Part shown: piece after piece, positions 47,578 through 55,949 of the stretch | How positions within the stretch are numbered: position 1 is the stretch's first letter | How the letters are laid out: every line of letters starts with the position of its first letter | Assembly: GCF_000719475.1 (NCBI RefSeq) | Contig: NZ_JOGO01000010.1 | Coordinates: forward strand, 53,518-117,517 | Source of the DNA: Streptomyces sp. NRRL F-5630 | Lineage (GTDB): Bacteria > Actinomycetota > Actinomycetes > Streptomycetales > Streptomycetaceae | Direction: 5' to 3' | Length of the DNA: 64,000 nucleotides | Translations under genes and position numbers: made by a program | The notes under the pieces: generated by a model | Seen by the model: only the letters and a program-made list of their open reading frames with translations | The model's database searches: none | What the model was told of the DNA's origin: nothing

Positions 47578-48464
47578 GTGGTGTGCTCCCCTGTCGCGTG
47601 CGTCGTGCTCTCGTCGTGCGGACGGCTTCCGCCCGCGTCGCGCGGACCGCTTCCATCCGCGTCGTGCGGACCGCTTGCGTCCGCGTCGTGTGCCTGGGCC
47701 GCGCCGTCCGGACCGCCGGCACGCTTGGCCGCGGCCCGACGACGCTGTTCTATCCGTACCCTGCGCGGATCGTAGATCTCCGCGGGCGCCTTCTCGCCCC
47801 GCAGCTCTTCCAGCAGCTCGGTGACGGCGCGCATCAGCACCTCCGTGACCTCGCGCAGGAGTTCGGGCGTCGGCTCCTTGCCGTAGTACGCGGAGAGGTC
47901 GACGGGCGCCCCGGCGAGGACCTGGAGCGTCTTGCGCGGCAGCAGCCGCAGCTTCTTCTCCTTCGCGTACGGCGGCATCGCGAGGTTGGCGCCCCACTGC
48001 GCGACGGGGATCACGGGGCAGCGCGTCGCCAACGCGACGCGCGCCGCACCGGTCTTGCCGCTCATCGGCCACTGCGCCGGATCACGCGTGAGGGTGCCCT
48101 CGGGATAGAAGGCGACGCACTCGCCCTTCTCGATGGCCAGCACGGCGCCCCGGAAGGCGTCCATCGCGTCGGTGGTCTCGCGGTAGACGGGGATCTGCTG
48201 GGTGCCGCGCATCATGGCACCGACAATGCCGTGCTTGAAAAGGCCGTCCTTCGCGAGAAATCGCGGCAGCCGCCCGGTGTTGTACTGGAAGTGCGCGTAC
48301 GACAACGGGTCGATGTACGAATTGTGGTTGACGACGGTGATGAATCCGCCGTCCTCGGGCATGTGCTCCGCTCCGCGCCATTCCCGCTTGAAGAAGACCA
48401 GCAACAGCGGCTTGAGCACCGCTGCGGCAAAGCGATACCAGAAGCCGATTTTACGGCGGGACAC
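47574..48464 (-). CDS. plsC: 1-acyl-sn-glycerol-3-phosphate acyltransferase with repeat tail
   Basis: Membrane-associated acyltransferase making phosphatidate, 296 residues from the GTG at 48464 behind GGAAGG (VSRRKIGFWYRFAAAVLKPL). The catalytic HX4D box is NHNSYIDP, and the acceptor site is FYPEGTLTRDP. An N-terminal amphipathic or membrane helix is likely. The C-terminal 35 residues are three Asp/Gly/Ser/Pro octapeptide repeats (HDADASGP, HDADGSGP, RDAGGSRP) encoded by 24-bp DNA repeats. The following gpsA overlaps. Confidence 0.93.
   Translation of the reverse strand: MSRRKIGFWYRFAAAVLKPLLLVFFKREWRGAEHMPEDGGFITVVNHNSYIDPLSYAHFQYNTGRLPRFLAKDGLFKHGIVGAMMRGTQQIPVYRETTDAMDAFRGAVLAIEKGECVAFYPEGTLTRDPAQWPMSGKTGAARVALATRCPVIPVAQWGANLAMPPYAKEKKLRLLPRKTLQVLAGAPVDLSAYYGKEPTPELLREVTEVLMRAVTELLEELRGEKAPAEIYDPRRVRIEQRRRAAAKRAGGPDGAAQAHDADASGPHDADGSGPRDAGGSRPHDESTTHATGEHTT
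47613..47686 (-). repeat. Three 24-bp direct repeats in the 3' end of plsC
   Basis: Units with a CGTCGTGCGGACCGCTTCC consensus, encoding the Asp-Gly-Ser-Gly-Pro-like octapeptides of the PlsC tail. Unit length is a multiple of three, so copy number changes keep frame. Confidence 0.85.
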
Positions 48465-48675
48465 GCGTGCACCTTCCTGTTTCGGCCCTGCCCGGGCCAA
48501 AGATCACGTACTGCGCCTGGCAGGCCGCACAAGTGTGGACCCGCCTCCCCCGTCTGTCGAGAACACGGTACGCCCGCGCTCTCCCCCGCAGCCGGTTCGC
48601 GCGCCCCCTTGCGCGCCCTCCGGGCCGCCCCACCGCCCCCTCCCCGCGCGGCGTCCACGGGCGACAATGGCGCCG

Positions 48676-49365
48676 ATGAACACTCCCGCCGGGCCCGCCG
48701 CGCCCCCACCATGGACCCTGGTCGTCCCGGTGAAGCCCCTCCCCCTGGCCAAGTCCCGGCTCGCCGGGCCGCTCTCGGCGCCGAGCCGCCGCCGCCTCGC
48801 GCTCGCCTTCGCGCAGGACACCGTCGCGGCCGCGCTCGCCTGTCCCGAGGTGCGGGATGTGGTGGTCGTCACGGACGACGCGCGGGGCGGCGCCGCCCTC
48901 GCCGCGCTCGGAGCGCGTGTGGTCCCCGACACTCCGGGCGCCGGGCTCAACGCCGCTCTGGCGCACGGGGCGCGCGTCGCGCGACGCGGCACGCCGCGCG
49001 GCGCCGTCGCCGCCCTCAACGCGGATCTGCCCGCCCTGCGCCCGGCGGAGCTGTCCACCGTCCTGCGCGCCGCCGCGCATTTCCCGCGCTCTTTCCTCCC
49101 CGATGCCGCGGAAATCGGCACGACATTTCTCGCCGCGCTTTCCGGTACGGAATTGGCCCCTCTTTTCGGCGGGCACTCCCGCGAACGCCACCGGGCCTCG
49201 GGCGCGGTGGAACTCGGCCCGCCCGCCGTGGCCTCGGTGCGGCAGGACGTGGACACGGTCGCCGATCTGCGCGCGGCGCTCGCCCTGGGCGTGGGCCCGC
49301 ACACCCGCCACGTAGCGGCCGCGCTCCCGGCGAGGGAACGCGTCGCGGGCCCCGCCGGTACGTGA
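48676..49365 (+). CDS. cofC: Phosphoenolpyruvate/2-phospholactate guanylyltransferase (coenzyme F420 synthesis)
   Basis: CofC/FbiD activates the F420 side-chain precursor with GTP; in actinobacteria the substrate is phosphoenolpyruvate. It is about 229 residues. The N-terminal nucleotide motif is LVVPVKPLPLAKSRLAGPL, followed by VVVVTDDARGG, VPDTPGAGLNAALAHG, ALNADLPALRPAELS and FLPDAAEIGTTFLAAL. ATGs at 48667 and 48676 are both in frame; neither has a strong ribosome binding site. It is divergent from plsC. Other F420 genes are not in the window. Confidence 0.93.
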   Translation: MNTPAGPAAPPPWTLVVPVKPLPLAKSRLAGPLSAPSRRRLALAFAQDTVAAALACPEVRDVVVVTDDARGGAALAALGARVVPDTPGAGLNAALAHGARVARRGTPRGAVAALNADLPALRPAELSTVLRAAAHFPRSFLPDAAEIGTTFLAALSGTELAPLFGGHSRERHRASGAVELGPPAVASVRQDVDTVADLRAALALGVGPHTRHVAAALPARERVAGPAGT

Positions 49366-49432
49366 CTCCCGGGATCTCCGCGCGGCATCCCCCCGCCCCG
49401 CCCGGGGCGGCGGTCCCCGTTAAGGTCCCCCC

Positions 49433-49636
49433 ATGCAGGCAACGGCGTACACCTACGATCCCTCGGACCACAGCGGCAGCGTGCTGCTCGACGACGGCAC
49501 CCCCGTGCCCTTCGACGGCGCCGCGTTCCTCGCGGGCGGGCTGCGACTCCTGCGCCCCGGGCAGCGCGTACGCGTCGAGATTGAGGGCCAAGCGGCGGAA
49601 CGACGCGTCACGTTGGTGACCTTGCAGACTTTCTGA
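49433..49636 (+). CDS. Small OB-fold/cold-shock-like conserved protein
   Basis: 67 residues (MQATAYTYDPSDHSGSVLLD). The pattern of short beta strands (GSVLLDDGTPVPFDGAAFLA, LRLLRPGQRVRVEIEG, RRVTLVTLQTF) resembles a truncated cold-shock/OB fold, without RNP1/RNP2 aromatic clusters. GGT near GGTCCCC precedes the ATG. It is conserved next to hupS in Streptomyces as I recall. No function is established. Confidence 0.85.
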   Translation: MQATAYTYDPSDHSGSVLLDDGTPVPFDGAAFLAGGLRLLRPGQRVRVEIEGQAAERRVTLVTLQTF

Positions 49637-49948
49637 GCCGCCGTCCGCGGCACCGCCCCGCTCGCGCCCCCGCACGGGTACACCGGCCCGCCACGCTCCG
49701 CACAAGCGACGCCCCAGCGCCCAGCGCCCGTCCCCGGTGCAACCAAACGCCACCCCCACACCGCCGCCCGCGCACGCCGCGCCCCCGCCCCCGGACACGC
49801 CGCGGGCCGGGCTCCCCGAGGAGCCCGGCCCGACGCGTGAGTGCCGCGTCCCTCCGGAGGGCCGGAGGTCCGGCCGCGGCCGTGACGTCACCGCGCCCTG
49901 TGCGGGAGAAGGAACGTCACCGCTGAAGGTGCGCGAGGTGTGGGAAGG
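49637..49948. other. Convergent spacer before hupS stop
   Basis: 312 bases without a gene. It contains the strong shared terminator (49804-49831) and further short palindromes at 49860-49875 (GGCCGGA..TCCGGCC) and a 7-bp pair GTGACGT/ACGTCAC around 49881-49921. Confidence 0.5.
49804..49831. terminator. Bidirectional terminator between the OB-like gene and hupS
   Basis: A perfect 12-bp stem GGGCCGGGCTCC / GGAGCCCGGCCC with a CCGA loop, the most stable hairpin in this part of the window, between convergent genes. Confidence 0.88.
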
Positions 49949-50578
49949 TCACTTCTTGCGCGCCGTCGCCTTCTTGGCGGTCGTCGTGCGCGCCGTGCTC
50001 TTCTTGGCCGGGGCCTTCTTGGCGGTCGCCTTCTTCGCCGGCGCCGTCTTGGCCGTGGTCTTCTTCGCGGTCGCGGTGCTGCCCGTCGCCTTCTTCGCCG
50101 CCGGGGTGGCCTTCTTGGTGGTGGCCTTCTTCGCCGTCGCGGTGGTCTTCTTCGCCGGAGCGGTGGCCGTGGTGGCCTTCTTGGCGGCCGTCGCCTTCTT
50201 CGCCGTGGCCTTCTTCGCCGCCGCCTTGGCGGTGGTCTTGGTGCCACCGGTGAGGCTGCCCTTGGGGGCCTTCTTCACCGCGACGTCGTTCTTCGGAAGC
50301 TTCTTGGTCCCCGCGACGAGGTCCTTGAAGCCCTGTCCCGCGCGGAAGCGCGGCACCGAGGTCTTCTTCACGCGGACCCGCTCCCCGGTCTGGGGGTTGC
50401 GGGCGTACCGGGCCGGACGGTCGACCTTCTCGAACGAGCCGAACCCGGTGACGGAGACCCGGTCACCGGCGACGGTGGCCCGGACGATGGCGTCCAGGAC
50501 CACGTCCACGGCGTCGGCGGCGTTCTGCCGCCCGCCGAGCTTGTCGGCAATCGCTTCCACGAGCTGCGCCTTGTTCAC
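49949..50578 (-). CDS. hupS: HU-family nucleoid protein with Lys/Ala histone-like tail (HupS type)
   Basis: DNA-bending chromatin protein. HupS compacts spore nucleoids in S. coelicolor. It is 209 residues from a GTG at 50578. The HU domain is about 1-93 (MNKAQLVEAIADKLGG, GFGSFEKVDRPARYARNPQTG, the DNA arm). The C-terminal 100 residues are Lys/Ala/Thr repeats (AKKATAKKAT) like H1 histone tails. A well-formed promoter with a palindrome in its spacer lies just upstream. Confidence 0.95.
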   Translation of the reverse strand: MNKAQLVEAIADKLGGRQNAADAVDVVLDAIVRATVAGDRVSVTGFGSFEKVDRPARYARNPQTGERVRVKKTSVPRFRAGQGFKDLVAGTKKLPKNDVAVKKAPKGSLTGGTKTTAKAAAKKATAKKATAAKKATTATAPAKKTTATAKKATTKKATPAAKKATGSTATAKKTTAKTAPAKKATAKKAPAKKSTARTTTAKKATARKK

Positions 50579-50629
50579 GTCTTCCCCTTCGGAGACATTG
50601 CCAGAACGAATCTGTTCAAGCTTTTTCGC

Positions 50630-50658
50630 ACGCTAGGCGGATATATACCGCAAATCAA
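50630..50658 (-). promoter_or_regulatory. hupS promoter with embedded palindrome
   Basis: On the minus strand: -35 TTGATT (50653-50658), 17-base spacer, -10 TAGCGT (50630-50635), ending 52 bases before the hupS GTG. The spacer contains the near-perfect palindrome GCGGTATATATCCGC (50637-50651). A palindrome between -35 and -10 suggests a repressor or MerR-like operator. Confidence 0.7.
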
Positions 50659-50731
50659 ACACGAAACGGGCTAATCACCCTTGTGCCGCAACACCCACCG
50701 GACCCGAAAGAGTCCCGCTCCACGGCTGGAT

Positions 50732-50959
50732 TCAGCCGTCACCGGGCCGGCGTCCCTCGTCGAGGTCCTTCAACAACCGGTCCAGGCGTGCCGCCGCACC
50801 TGCGAGATCGTGTTTGGCCGCGGCCGTAATGACCAGCAGCTTCCGGGTCAGCGCCATCCGTACGCTCTCCGGGACTTGCAGTGTGCGCACCCTTGTATGT
50901 GCTTCTTTGAGTTGGTCGGCGACCACGCCGTAAAGCTTGAGTTGGCCGTCGCTTTCCAT
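50732..50959 (-). CDS. Small conserved hypothetical protein
   Basis: 75 residues (MESDGQLKLYGVVADQLKEA), alpha-helical and Leu-rich: ESVRMALTRKLLVITAAAKH then AARLDRLLKDLDEG. No membrane segment or motif that I recognise. It sits between leuD and hupS on the same strand in the position of a conserved Streptomyces orphan. The start lies behind a weak GAGG. Function unknown. Confidence 0.8.
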   Translation of the reverse strand: MESDGQLKLYGVVADQLKEAHTRVRTLQVPESVRMALTRKLLVITAAAKHDLAGAAARLDRLLKDLDEGRRPGDG

Positions 50960-51443
50960 GCCTCGATTGTGCCATCTGGCCTGAGTTGTCGCCTGCGCAG
51001 GGGGTAACTACCGTCTGGGGCGGCCTCGTCGGCGGACCGGGACAGTGCAGGCAGGGCCCATAATCGCAGGTCTTCTGCCTTGTGGGGCAAGGGAGTTGAG
51101 ACCACCCGTTCGGCGGCGCCCCGGGCGCGTCGCCGGCCTGCGCAACACTGCGCCGAGCGAGGGTTTTTGGCCAAGGCTCCGCGACACGTCCACCCGAGGC
51201 CCCGTGCGACGCACACCCGCGTCGCGCGCGACCGCACCCCGACCGACCCCCTCCGCGCCCGCCCCGCGGCCCACCCCCGTACGCGACCACCCTCGGCACA
51301 CGGCCGGCCCCGCCTCCCCCAGCCGCGTCGCCCCACTCCGCACACGACCGTGCCCCCGGTCGTCGTACGACCAGGGGCACAGGGGGCTTTCCGCGGGCGG
51401 GCGCGAACGGGCGGTTCACACCGCCCGGTGGTCCCGCGTCACG
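50960..51443. other. Spacer downstream of leuD
   Basis: 484 bases with no credible gene. Pro/Arg-rich frames here are composition effects. The leuD terminator is at 51351-51379. The first 60 bases should hold the promoter of the 75-residue gene, but boxes were not identified. Confidence 0.45.
51351..51379 (-). terminator. leuCD terminator hairpin
   Basis: Inner stem GGTCGT / ACGACC with a 3-base loop, extended by TGCCCC / GGGGCA with a single mismatch, 65 bases past the leuD stop. Confidence 0.7.
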
Positions 51444-52037
51444 TCACACCGGGAGCGTGCGCGGCTTGAAGGCCGGCCGGCGCGCCTCGTACGCCGCGAT
51501 CGACTCGTCCTCGCGGAGCGTGATGCTGATGTCGTCGAGCCCGTTGAGCAGCCGCCAGCGGGAGTTCTCGTCCAGCTCGAAGGCCGCGGCGACGCCCTCG
51601 GCGCGCACCTGGCGCTCCTGGAGGTCGACCGTGATCTCGGCCTGGGGGTCCTTCTCGACGAGCTCCTGGAGCGCTTCGACGACCGGCTGGTCGAGGACGA
51701 CGGTCAGGAGGCCGTTCTTCAGCGAGTTGCCGCGGAAGATGTCGGCGAAGCGCGAGGAGATGACGGCCTTGAAGCCGTAGTTCTGGAGCGCCCAGACGGC
51801 GTGCTCGCGCGAGGACCCCGTACCGAAGTCCGGGCCGGCGACGAGCACGCTGGCCCCGGCGCGCTCCGGTTTGTTCAGGACGAACTCCGGGTCCTTGCGC
51901 CACGCCTCGAAGAGGCCGTCCTCGAAGCCGTCGCGCGTGACCTTCTTGAGCCAGTGCGCGGGGATGATCTGGTCCGTGTCGACGTTGGAGCGCCGCAGCG
52001 GGACGGCGCGGCCGGTGTGGACGGTGAAGGCTTCCAT
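51444..52037 (-). CDS. leuD: 3-isopropylmalate dehydratase small subunit
   Basis: Swivelling domain of isopropylmalate isomerase, 197 residues from the ATG at 52037 ([20 protein letters not shown]). Substrate motif [19 protein letters not shown] is present. It lies six bases after the leuC stop, cotranscribed with leuC, and is followed by a terminator. The complex converts 2- to 3-isopropylmalate in leucine synthesis. Confidence 0.97.
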   Translation of the reverse strand: MEAFTVHTGRAVPLRRSNVDTDQIIPAHWLKKVTRDGFEDGLFEAWRKDPEFVLNKPERAGASVLVAGPDFGTGSSREHAVWALQNYGFKAVISSRFADIFRGNSLKNGLLTVVLDQPVVEALQELVEKDPQAEITVDLQERQVRAEGVAAAFELDENSRWRLLNGLDDISITLREDESIAAYEARRPAFKPRTLPV

Positions 52038-52043
52038 GGTGGT

Positions 52044-53465
52044 TCAGACTCCCGAGGGCGCGGTGGCGGACAGGTCGGCGGGCGAGCCGAGGCGGCCCAG
52101 GACCGCCGTGGCGGCGGCCACCTTGGGCGAGACGAGGTGCGTGCGGCCCCCCTTGCCCTGCCGGCCCTCGAAGTTGCGGTTGGAGGTGGACGCGGAGCGC
52201 TCGCCGGGGGCGAGCTGGTCCGGGTTCATGCCCAGGCACATCGAGCAGCCGGCGTGCCGCCACTCGGCCCCGGCCTCGGTGAAGACCTTGTCGAGGCCCT
52301 CCTCGACGGCCTGGAGCGCGACCCGTACGGAGCCCGGGACGACCAGCATCCGGACGTCGTCGGCGACCGCGCGACCCCGCAGCACGTCGGCGGCGGCGCG
52401 CAGGTCCTCGATCCGGCCGTTGGTGCACGAGCCGACGAAGACGGTGTCCACGGAGATCTCGCGCAGCGGCTGCCCGGCGGCGAGGCCCATGTACTCCAGG
52501 GCCTTCTCGGCGGCGAAGCGCGCGGAGGGGTCGTCGAAGCTCGCCGGGTCGGGGACGTCCGCCGAGAGCGGCGCGCCCTGGCCGGGGTTGGTGCCCCAGG
52601 TGACGAAGGGGGCGAGCGCGGAGCCGTCGATGACGACCTCGGCGTCGAAGACCGCGTCGTCGTCGGTGCGCAGCGTCTTCCAGTAGGCGACCGCTTCCTC
52701 CCACTCGGGGCCCTGCGGCGCGTGCGGGCGGTCCTTGAGGTAGGCGAAGGTCGTCTCGTCGGGGGCGATCATGCCCGCGCGGGCACCGGCCTCGATCGAC
52801 ATGTTGCAGATGGTCATCCGGGACTCCATCGACAGCTTCTCGATGGCGCTGCCCCGGTACTCCAGGATGTAGCCCTGGCCGCCGCCGGTGCCGATCTTCG
52901 CGATCACGGCGAGGATCAGGTCCTTCGCGGTGACGTCGGCGGGCAGTTCGCCCTCGACGGTGATCGCCATGGTCCTCGGGCGCGCGAGCGGCAGCGTCTG
53001 CGTGGCGAGCACGTGCTCGACCTGCGAGGTGCCGATGCCGAAGGCGAGGGCGCCGAAGGCGCCGTGCGTGGAGGTGTGGGAGTCGCCGCAGACGACGGTG
53101 GTGCCGGGCTGGGTGAGGCCGAGCTGCGGTCCCACGACGTGGACGACGCCCTGCTCCACGTCGCCGAGCGGGTGCAGCCGTACGCCGAAGTCCGCGCAGT
53201 TCTTGCGCAGTGTCTCCAGCTGGGCGCGCGAGACCGGGTCCGCGATGGGCTTGTCGATGTCGAGGGTCGGGGTGTTGTGGTCCTCGGTCGCGATGGTGAG
53301 GTCGAGACGCCTCACCCGCCGGCCGTTCTGGCGGAGGCCGTCGAACGCCTGCGGGCTGGTGACCTCGTGCAGCAGGTGCAAGTCGATGTAGAGGAGGTCG
53401 GGCTCGCCCTCGGCGCGCCGGACGACGTGGTCGTCCCAGACCTTCTCCGCGAGTGTCCTACCCAT
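52044..53465 (-). CDS. leuC: 3-isopropylmalate dehydratase large subunit
   Basis: Aconitase-family subunit of 473 residues from the ATG at 53465 ([20 protein letters not shown]) behind GAAGGGA. The 4Fe-4S cysteines are visible in [10 protein letters not shown] and [12 protein letters not shown]. Other signatures are [21 protein letters not shown] and [21 protein letters not shown]. An ATG at 53501 upstream has no family residues. It is divergent from ndgR across 177 bases containing an operator-like repeat. Confidence 0.97.
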   Translation of the reverse strand: MGRTLAEKVWDDHVVRRAEGEPDLLYIDLHLLHEVTSPQAFDGLRQNGRRVRRLDLTIATEDHNTPTLDIDKPIADPVSRAQLETLRKNCADFGVRLHPLGDVEQGVVHVVGPQLGLTQPGTTVVCGDSHTSTHGAFGALAFGIGTSQVEHVLATQTLPLARPRTMAITVEGELPADVTAKDLILAVIAKIGTGGGQGYILEYRGSAIEKLSMESRMTICNMSIEAGARAGMIAPDETTFAYLKDRPHAPQGPEWEEAVAYWKTLRTDDDAVFDAEVVIDGSALAPFVTWGTNPGQGAPLSADVPDPASFDDPSARFAAEKALEYMGLAAGQPLREISVDTVFVGSCTNGRIEDLRAAADVLRGRAVADDVRMLVVPGSVRVALQAVEEGLDKVFTEAGAEWRHAGCSMCLGMNPDQLAPGERSASTSNRNFEGRQGKGGRTHLVSPKVAAATAVLGRLGSPADLSATAPSGV

Positions 53466-53609
53466 CGCTTTCCCTTCGGCCGGCGGCGATGCCAGGCCCA
53501 ACTAGGAGGTGAGTACCCGGCCGTCCCCTCGTGGGTGGCGGCGGTCCTGGGCCCGGTGGTCCTCGGGCCCGCTCCTACAGAGTGGCAACTTCCCGTGGAA
53601 ATTGAACTT

Positions 53610-53630
53610 GCGTTTCACAGAGTGAGACGC
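53610..53630. promoter_or_regulatory. Candidate NdgR operator between leuC and ndgR
   Basis: Inverted repeat GCGTTTCAC-AGA-GTGAGACGC, with one mismatch over 9-bp arms, centred 23 bases before the ndgR ATG in the divergent leuC-ndgR region. NdgR is known to control leuCD and its own gene in Streptomyces. Binding to this exact repeat is inferred. Confidence 0.65.
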
Positions 53631-53642
53631 GAATATCGTTGC

Positions 53643-54362
53643 ATGGACAACTCTAGCGGCGTCGGCGTACTCGACAAGGCTGCTCTCGTTCTGAGCGCCC
53701 TTGAGTCCGGTCCGGCCACTCTCGCCTCCCTGGTCGGCGCGACAGGGCTCGCCCGGCCCACGGCACACCGCCTCGCCGTGGCACTGGAGCACCACCGCAT
53801 GGTGGCGCGGGACATGCAGGGCCGGTTCATCCTCGGCCCCCGCCTCTCGGAACTCGCCGCAGCGGCGGGCGAGGACCGGCTGCTCGCCACGGCGGGCCCG
53901 GTGCTCACGCACCTGCGCGACGTGACGGGCGAGAGCGCGCAGCTCTACCGCAGGCAGGGCGACACCCGTATCTGCGTCGCGGCGGCGGAACGGCTGTCCG
54001 GCCTGCGGGACACGGTCCCGGTCGGTTCGACGCTGACGATGAAGGCGGGCTCCTCGGCGCAGATCCTGCTCGCCTGGGAGGAGCCGGAGCGCCTGCACCG
54101 CGGCCTCCAGGGCGCGCGGTTCACCGCGACCGCGCTCTCGGGGGTGCGGCGCAGGGGCTGGGCGCAGTCGATCGGCGAGCGCGAGCCGGGCGTGGCCTCG
54201 GTCTCGGCACCGGTGCGCGGTCCCTCGAACCGCGTCGTCGCCGCCGTCTCGGTCTCGGGGCCGATCGAGCGCCTCACGCGCCACCCGGGGCGGATGCACG
54301 CCCAGGCCATCATCGACGCCGCGGCCCGCCTGAGCGAGGCTCTGCGCCGCAACGGTGGCTGA
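53643..54362 (+). CDS. ndgR: IclR-family transcriptional regulator NdgR
   Basis: Regulator of leucine and other amino-acid genes and of antibiotic production. It is 239 residues from the ATG at 53643 (MDNSSGVGVLDKAALVLSAL). The winged helix-turn-helix is about 10-70 (ATLASLVGATGLARPTAHRL), and the IclR effector domain about 85-235 (ESAQLYRRQGDTRICVAAAE, GSTLTMKAGSSAQILLAW). A GTG 24 bases upstream could extend it by eight residues. It is divergent from leuCD with an operator-like repeat between. Confidence 0.94.
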   Translation: MDNSSGVGVLDKAALVLSALESGPATLASLVGATGLARPTAHRLAVALEHHRMVARDMQGRFILGPRLSELAAAAGEDRLLATAGPVLTHLRDVTGESAQLYRRQGDTRICVAAAERLSGLRDTVPVGSTLTMKAGSSAQILLAWEEPERLHRGLQGARFTATALSGVRRRGWAQSIGEREPGVASVSAPVRGPSNRVVAAVSVSGPIERLTRHPGRMHAQAIIDAAARLSEALRRNGG

Positions 54363-54491
54363 ACGCCCCGCACCCGCACGCACGAGCCCCGTACCGCACG
54401 CACCATCCCCCGTACCGCCGGTACGGGCGGGACGCCGACGAAGCCGCCCCGCCCGTCCGGACGAGCGCCCACCGCCGCGCACGCGCACAGC

Positions 54492-54528
54492 GAAAAGCCC
54501 CCCGTCCGCGAAGGAGGGAGGGCTTTTC
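54492..54528 (-). terminator. Terminator of the tRNA transcript
   Basis: Stem GAAAAGCCCTCCC with GGGGGGCTTTTC (one G-U or mismatch region) eight bases past the last tRNA-Glu, ending in TTTTC. It ends the five-tRNA transcript on the minus strand. Confidence 0.8.
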
Positions 54529-54535
54529 GAGAGGT

Positions 54536-54607
54536 ACCCCCGACCGGATTCGAACCGGCGCTACTGCCGTGAGAGGGCAGCGTGCTAGGCCGCTACACAA
54601 CGGGGGC
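54536..54607 (-). tRNA. tRNA-Glu (CTC), third Glu copy
   Basis: 72-base cloverleaf. Acceptor GCCCCCG pairs with CGGGGG, the anticodon stem CTGCC/GGCAG encloses the loop CTCTCAC (anticodon CTC, codon GAG), and the T-arm has GGTTCGAATCC. CCA is not encoded. It is the last gene of the transcript. Confidence 0.95.
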
Positions 54608-54628
54608 GAGACCACTGGAAGTGATCAG

Positions 54629-54700
54629 CTGGGCTACCAGGACTCGAACCTAAACTAACGGAACCAGAAACCGTCGTGCTGCCAATTACACCATAGCCCA
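54629..54700 (-). tRNA. tRNA-Gln (CTG), second copy
   Basis: 72 bases. Acceptor TGGGCTA/TAGCCCA, anticodon loop TTCTGGT (anticodon CTG, codon CAG), T-arm GGTTCGAGTCC. It differs from the other tRNA-Gln copy by one base in the variable region (TTTAGG versus TCTAGG). CCA not encoded. Confidence 0.95.
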
Positions 54701-54712
54701 AGGAACTTCCGT

Positions 54713-54784
54713 ACCCCCGACCGGATTCGAACCGGCGCTACTGCCGTGAGAGGGCAGCGTGCTAGGCCGCTACACAACGGGGGC
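54713..54784 (-). tRNA. tRNA-Glu (CTC), second Glu copy
   Basis: 72 bases, identical by eye to the copies at 54536 and 54850; anticodon CTC. It is separated from the downstream tRNA-Gln by 12 bases. Confidence 0.95.
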
Positions 54785-54849
54785 TTTTGGCGATCCTGCG
54801 TCTCAGGGACATCGGGTGCGACCCGGTTGTCCCCGCGGGAAGGATCTGT

Positions 54850-54921
54850 ACCCCCGACCGGATTCGAACCGGCGCTACTGCCGTGAGAGGGCAGCGTGCT
54901 AGGCCGCTACACAACGGGGGC
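54850..54921 (-). tRNA. tRNA-Glu (CTC), first Glu copy
   Basis: 72 bases, identical by eye to the other two Glu copies; anticodon CTC. The 20-base spacer to the upstream tRNA-Gln contains the palindrome GATCACT-GA-AGTGATC (54924-54939), a probable processing hairpin. Confidence 0.95.
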
Positions 54922-54941
54922 GAGATCACTGAAGTGATCAG

Positions 54942-55013
54942 CTGGGCTACCAGGACTCGAACCTAGACTAACGGAACCAGAAACCGTCGTGCTGCCAATT
55001 ACACCATAGCCCA
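54942..55013 (-). tRNA. tRNA-Gln (CTG), first copy
   Basis: 72 bases; anticodon CTG. It is the first tRNA of the transcript. A TAGATA hexamer 28-33 bases upstream (about 55041-55046 on the minus strand) may be the -10 box of the cluster promoter; no clear -35. Confidence 0.95.
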
Positions 55014-55095
55014 TTGATACGCAAGCCCTGGGGGCTGGTATCTATTTCGCGCTTTCTTTCGGGTGTTCCTCCCGTCCGGCGGCGCAGGAAGAACA

Positions 55096-55836
55096 TTACC
55101 CGAAGGTCGACGGCGCTCCAAAACGGGTATCCGCGAGCAGCCCCGGCAGCTCGGCGAGCCCTCCGATGCGGTGCACACCCTCGGGGACCTCCTCGCGCGC
55201 GTGCCTCCCCGCGCGGTCGAGCCAGACCCCGACGAGGCCGGCCTCGACCGCGCCACGTGCGTCGATCCAGGGTTCGTCGCCCACGTACGCGATCTCGGCC
55301 GGGGCGAGACCGAGACTGCGGGCGGCGGCGCGGAAGGCGCCGGGGTCGGGCTTGGAGACGCCCAGTTCGGCGGCGCACAGCAGGGTCTCGAAGCGGTCGC
55401 CCAGGCCCAGGGTGCTGAGCTTGGGGCCCTGCACGGTGACGGAGGAGTTGGAGAGGACGCCGTGGCGGTGGCTCGCCGCGAGGGCGTCGAGGGCGGGCAG
55501 GACGTCCGCGAAGAGGGTCCAGGCGGCCTCGTAGTGCCCGAAGTACGCCTCGAACCAGGCGTCGGCCTCCGCGTCGCCGAGCGGAGCAGCGAGGAAGTCC
55601 CGTACGCGGTCCCTGCGCTGCTCCAGGAAGCCGACGCCGCCCTCGGCGAAGCGCCCCCAGTGGCGCCGGGTCAGCGTCCGCCAGCGCGCGAGCGCCGCCT
55701 CCGGGCCGCCGAAGCGCTCCAGGAGGCCCTCGGCGCGCAGGTGCGCCGCGAGACCTGCGGTGTCGGCGCCCGTGTAGTCGAAGAGGGTGTCGTCCACGTC
55801 CCACAGGACGGCCCTGACCGCTGTATTCGCTGCCAC
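55096..55836 (-). CDS. HAD-superfamily hydrolase
   Basis: Haloacid-dehalogenase-like phosphatase of 246 residues from the GTG at 55836 (VAANTAVRAVLWDVDDTLFD). Motif I is DVDDT (nucleophile Asp at about 13), motif II NSS in GVLSNSSVTVQG, motif III the Lys of SKPDPGAFRAAA, and motif IV GDEPWIDARGA. A helical cap lies between residues 20 and 95, placing it in subfamily I. Substrate unknown. It sits between the tRNA cluster and gltX on the same strand, 113 bases after gltX. Confidence 0.92.
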   Translation of the reverse strand: MAANTAVRAVLWDVDDTLFDYTGADTAGLAAHLRAEGLLERFGGPEAALARWRTLTRRHWGRFAEGGVGFLEQRRDRVRDFLAAPLGDAEADAWFEAYFGHYEAAWTLFADVLPALDALAASHRHGVLSNSSVTVQGPKLSTLGLGDRFETLLCAAELGVSKPDPGAFRAAARSLGLAPAEIAYVGDEPWIDARGAVEAGLVGVWLDRAGRHAREEVPEGVHRIGGLAELPGLLADTRFGAPSTFG

Positions 55837-55949
55837 GCCGCCGAGGATAGGCGCGGAGGGGCGGATACGCCCGAGGGGCGGGCGCCGGGGGTACCGGTGC
55901 CCGCCCCTCGGGACGTGCGTCTCAGGCGGTGGCGTCGCGCCCTCGCCGA

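Noticed and set aside
51045..53642. Long upstream extension of the ndgR frame through leuCD
   Set aside because: It is antisense to leuC and leuD. The IclR family start is at the ATG 53643.
54536..55013. Integration (att) site or genomic island at the tRNA cluster
   Set aside because: No integrase, no truncated tRNA repeat and no composition change nearby. Flanking genes are core.
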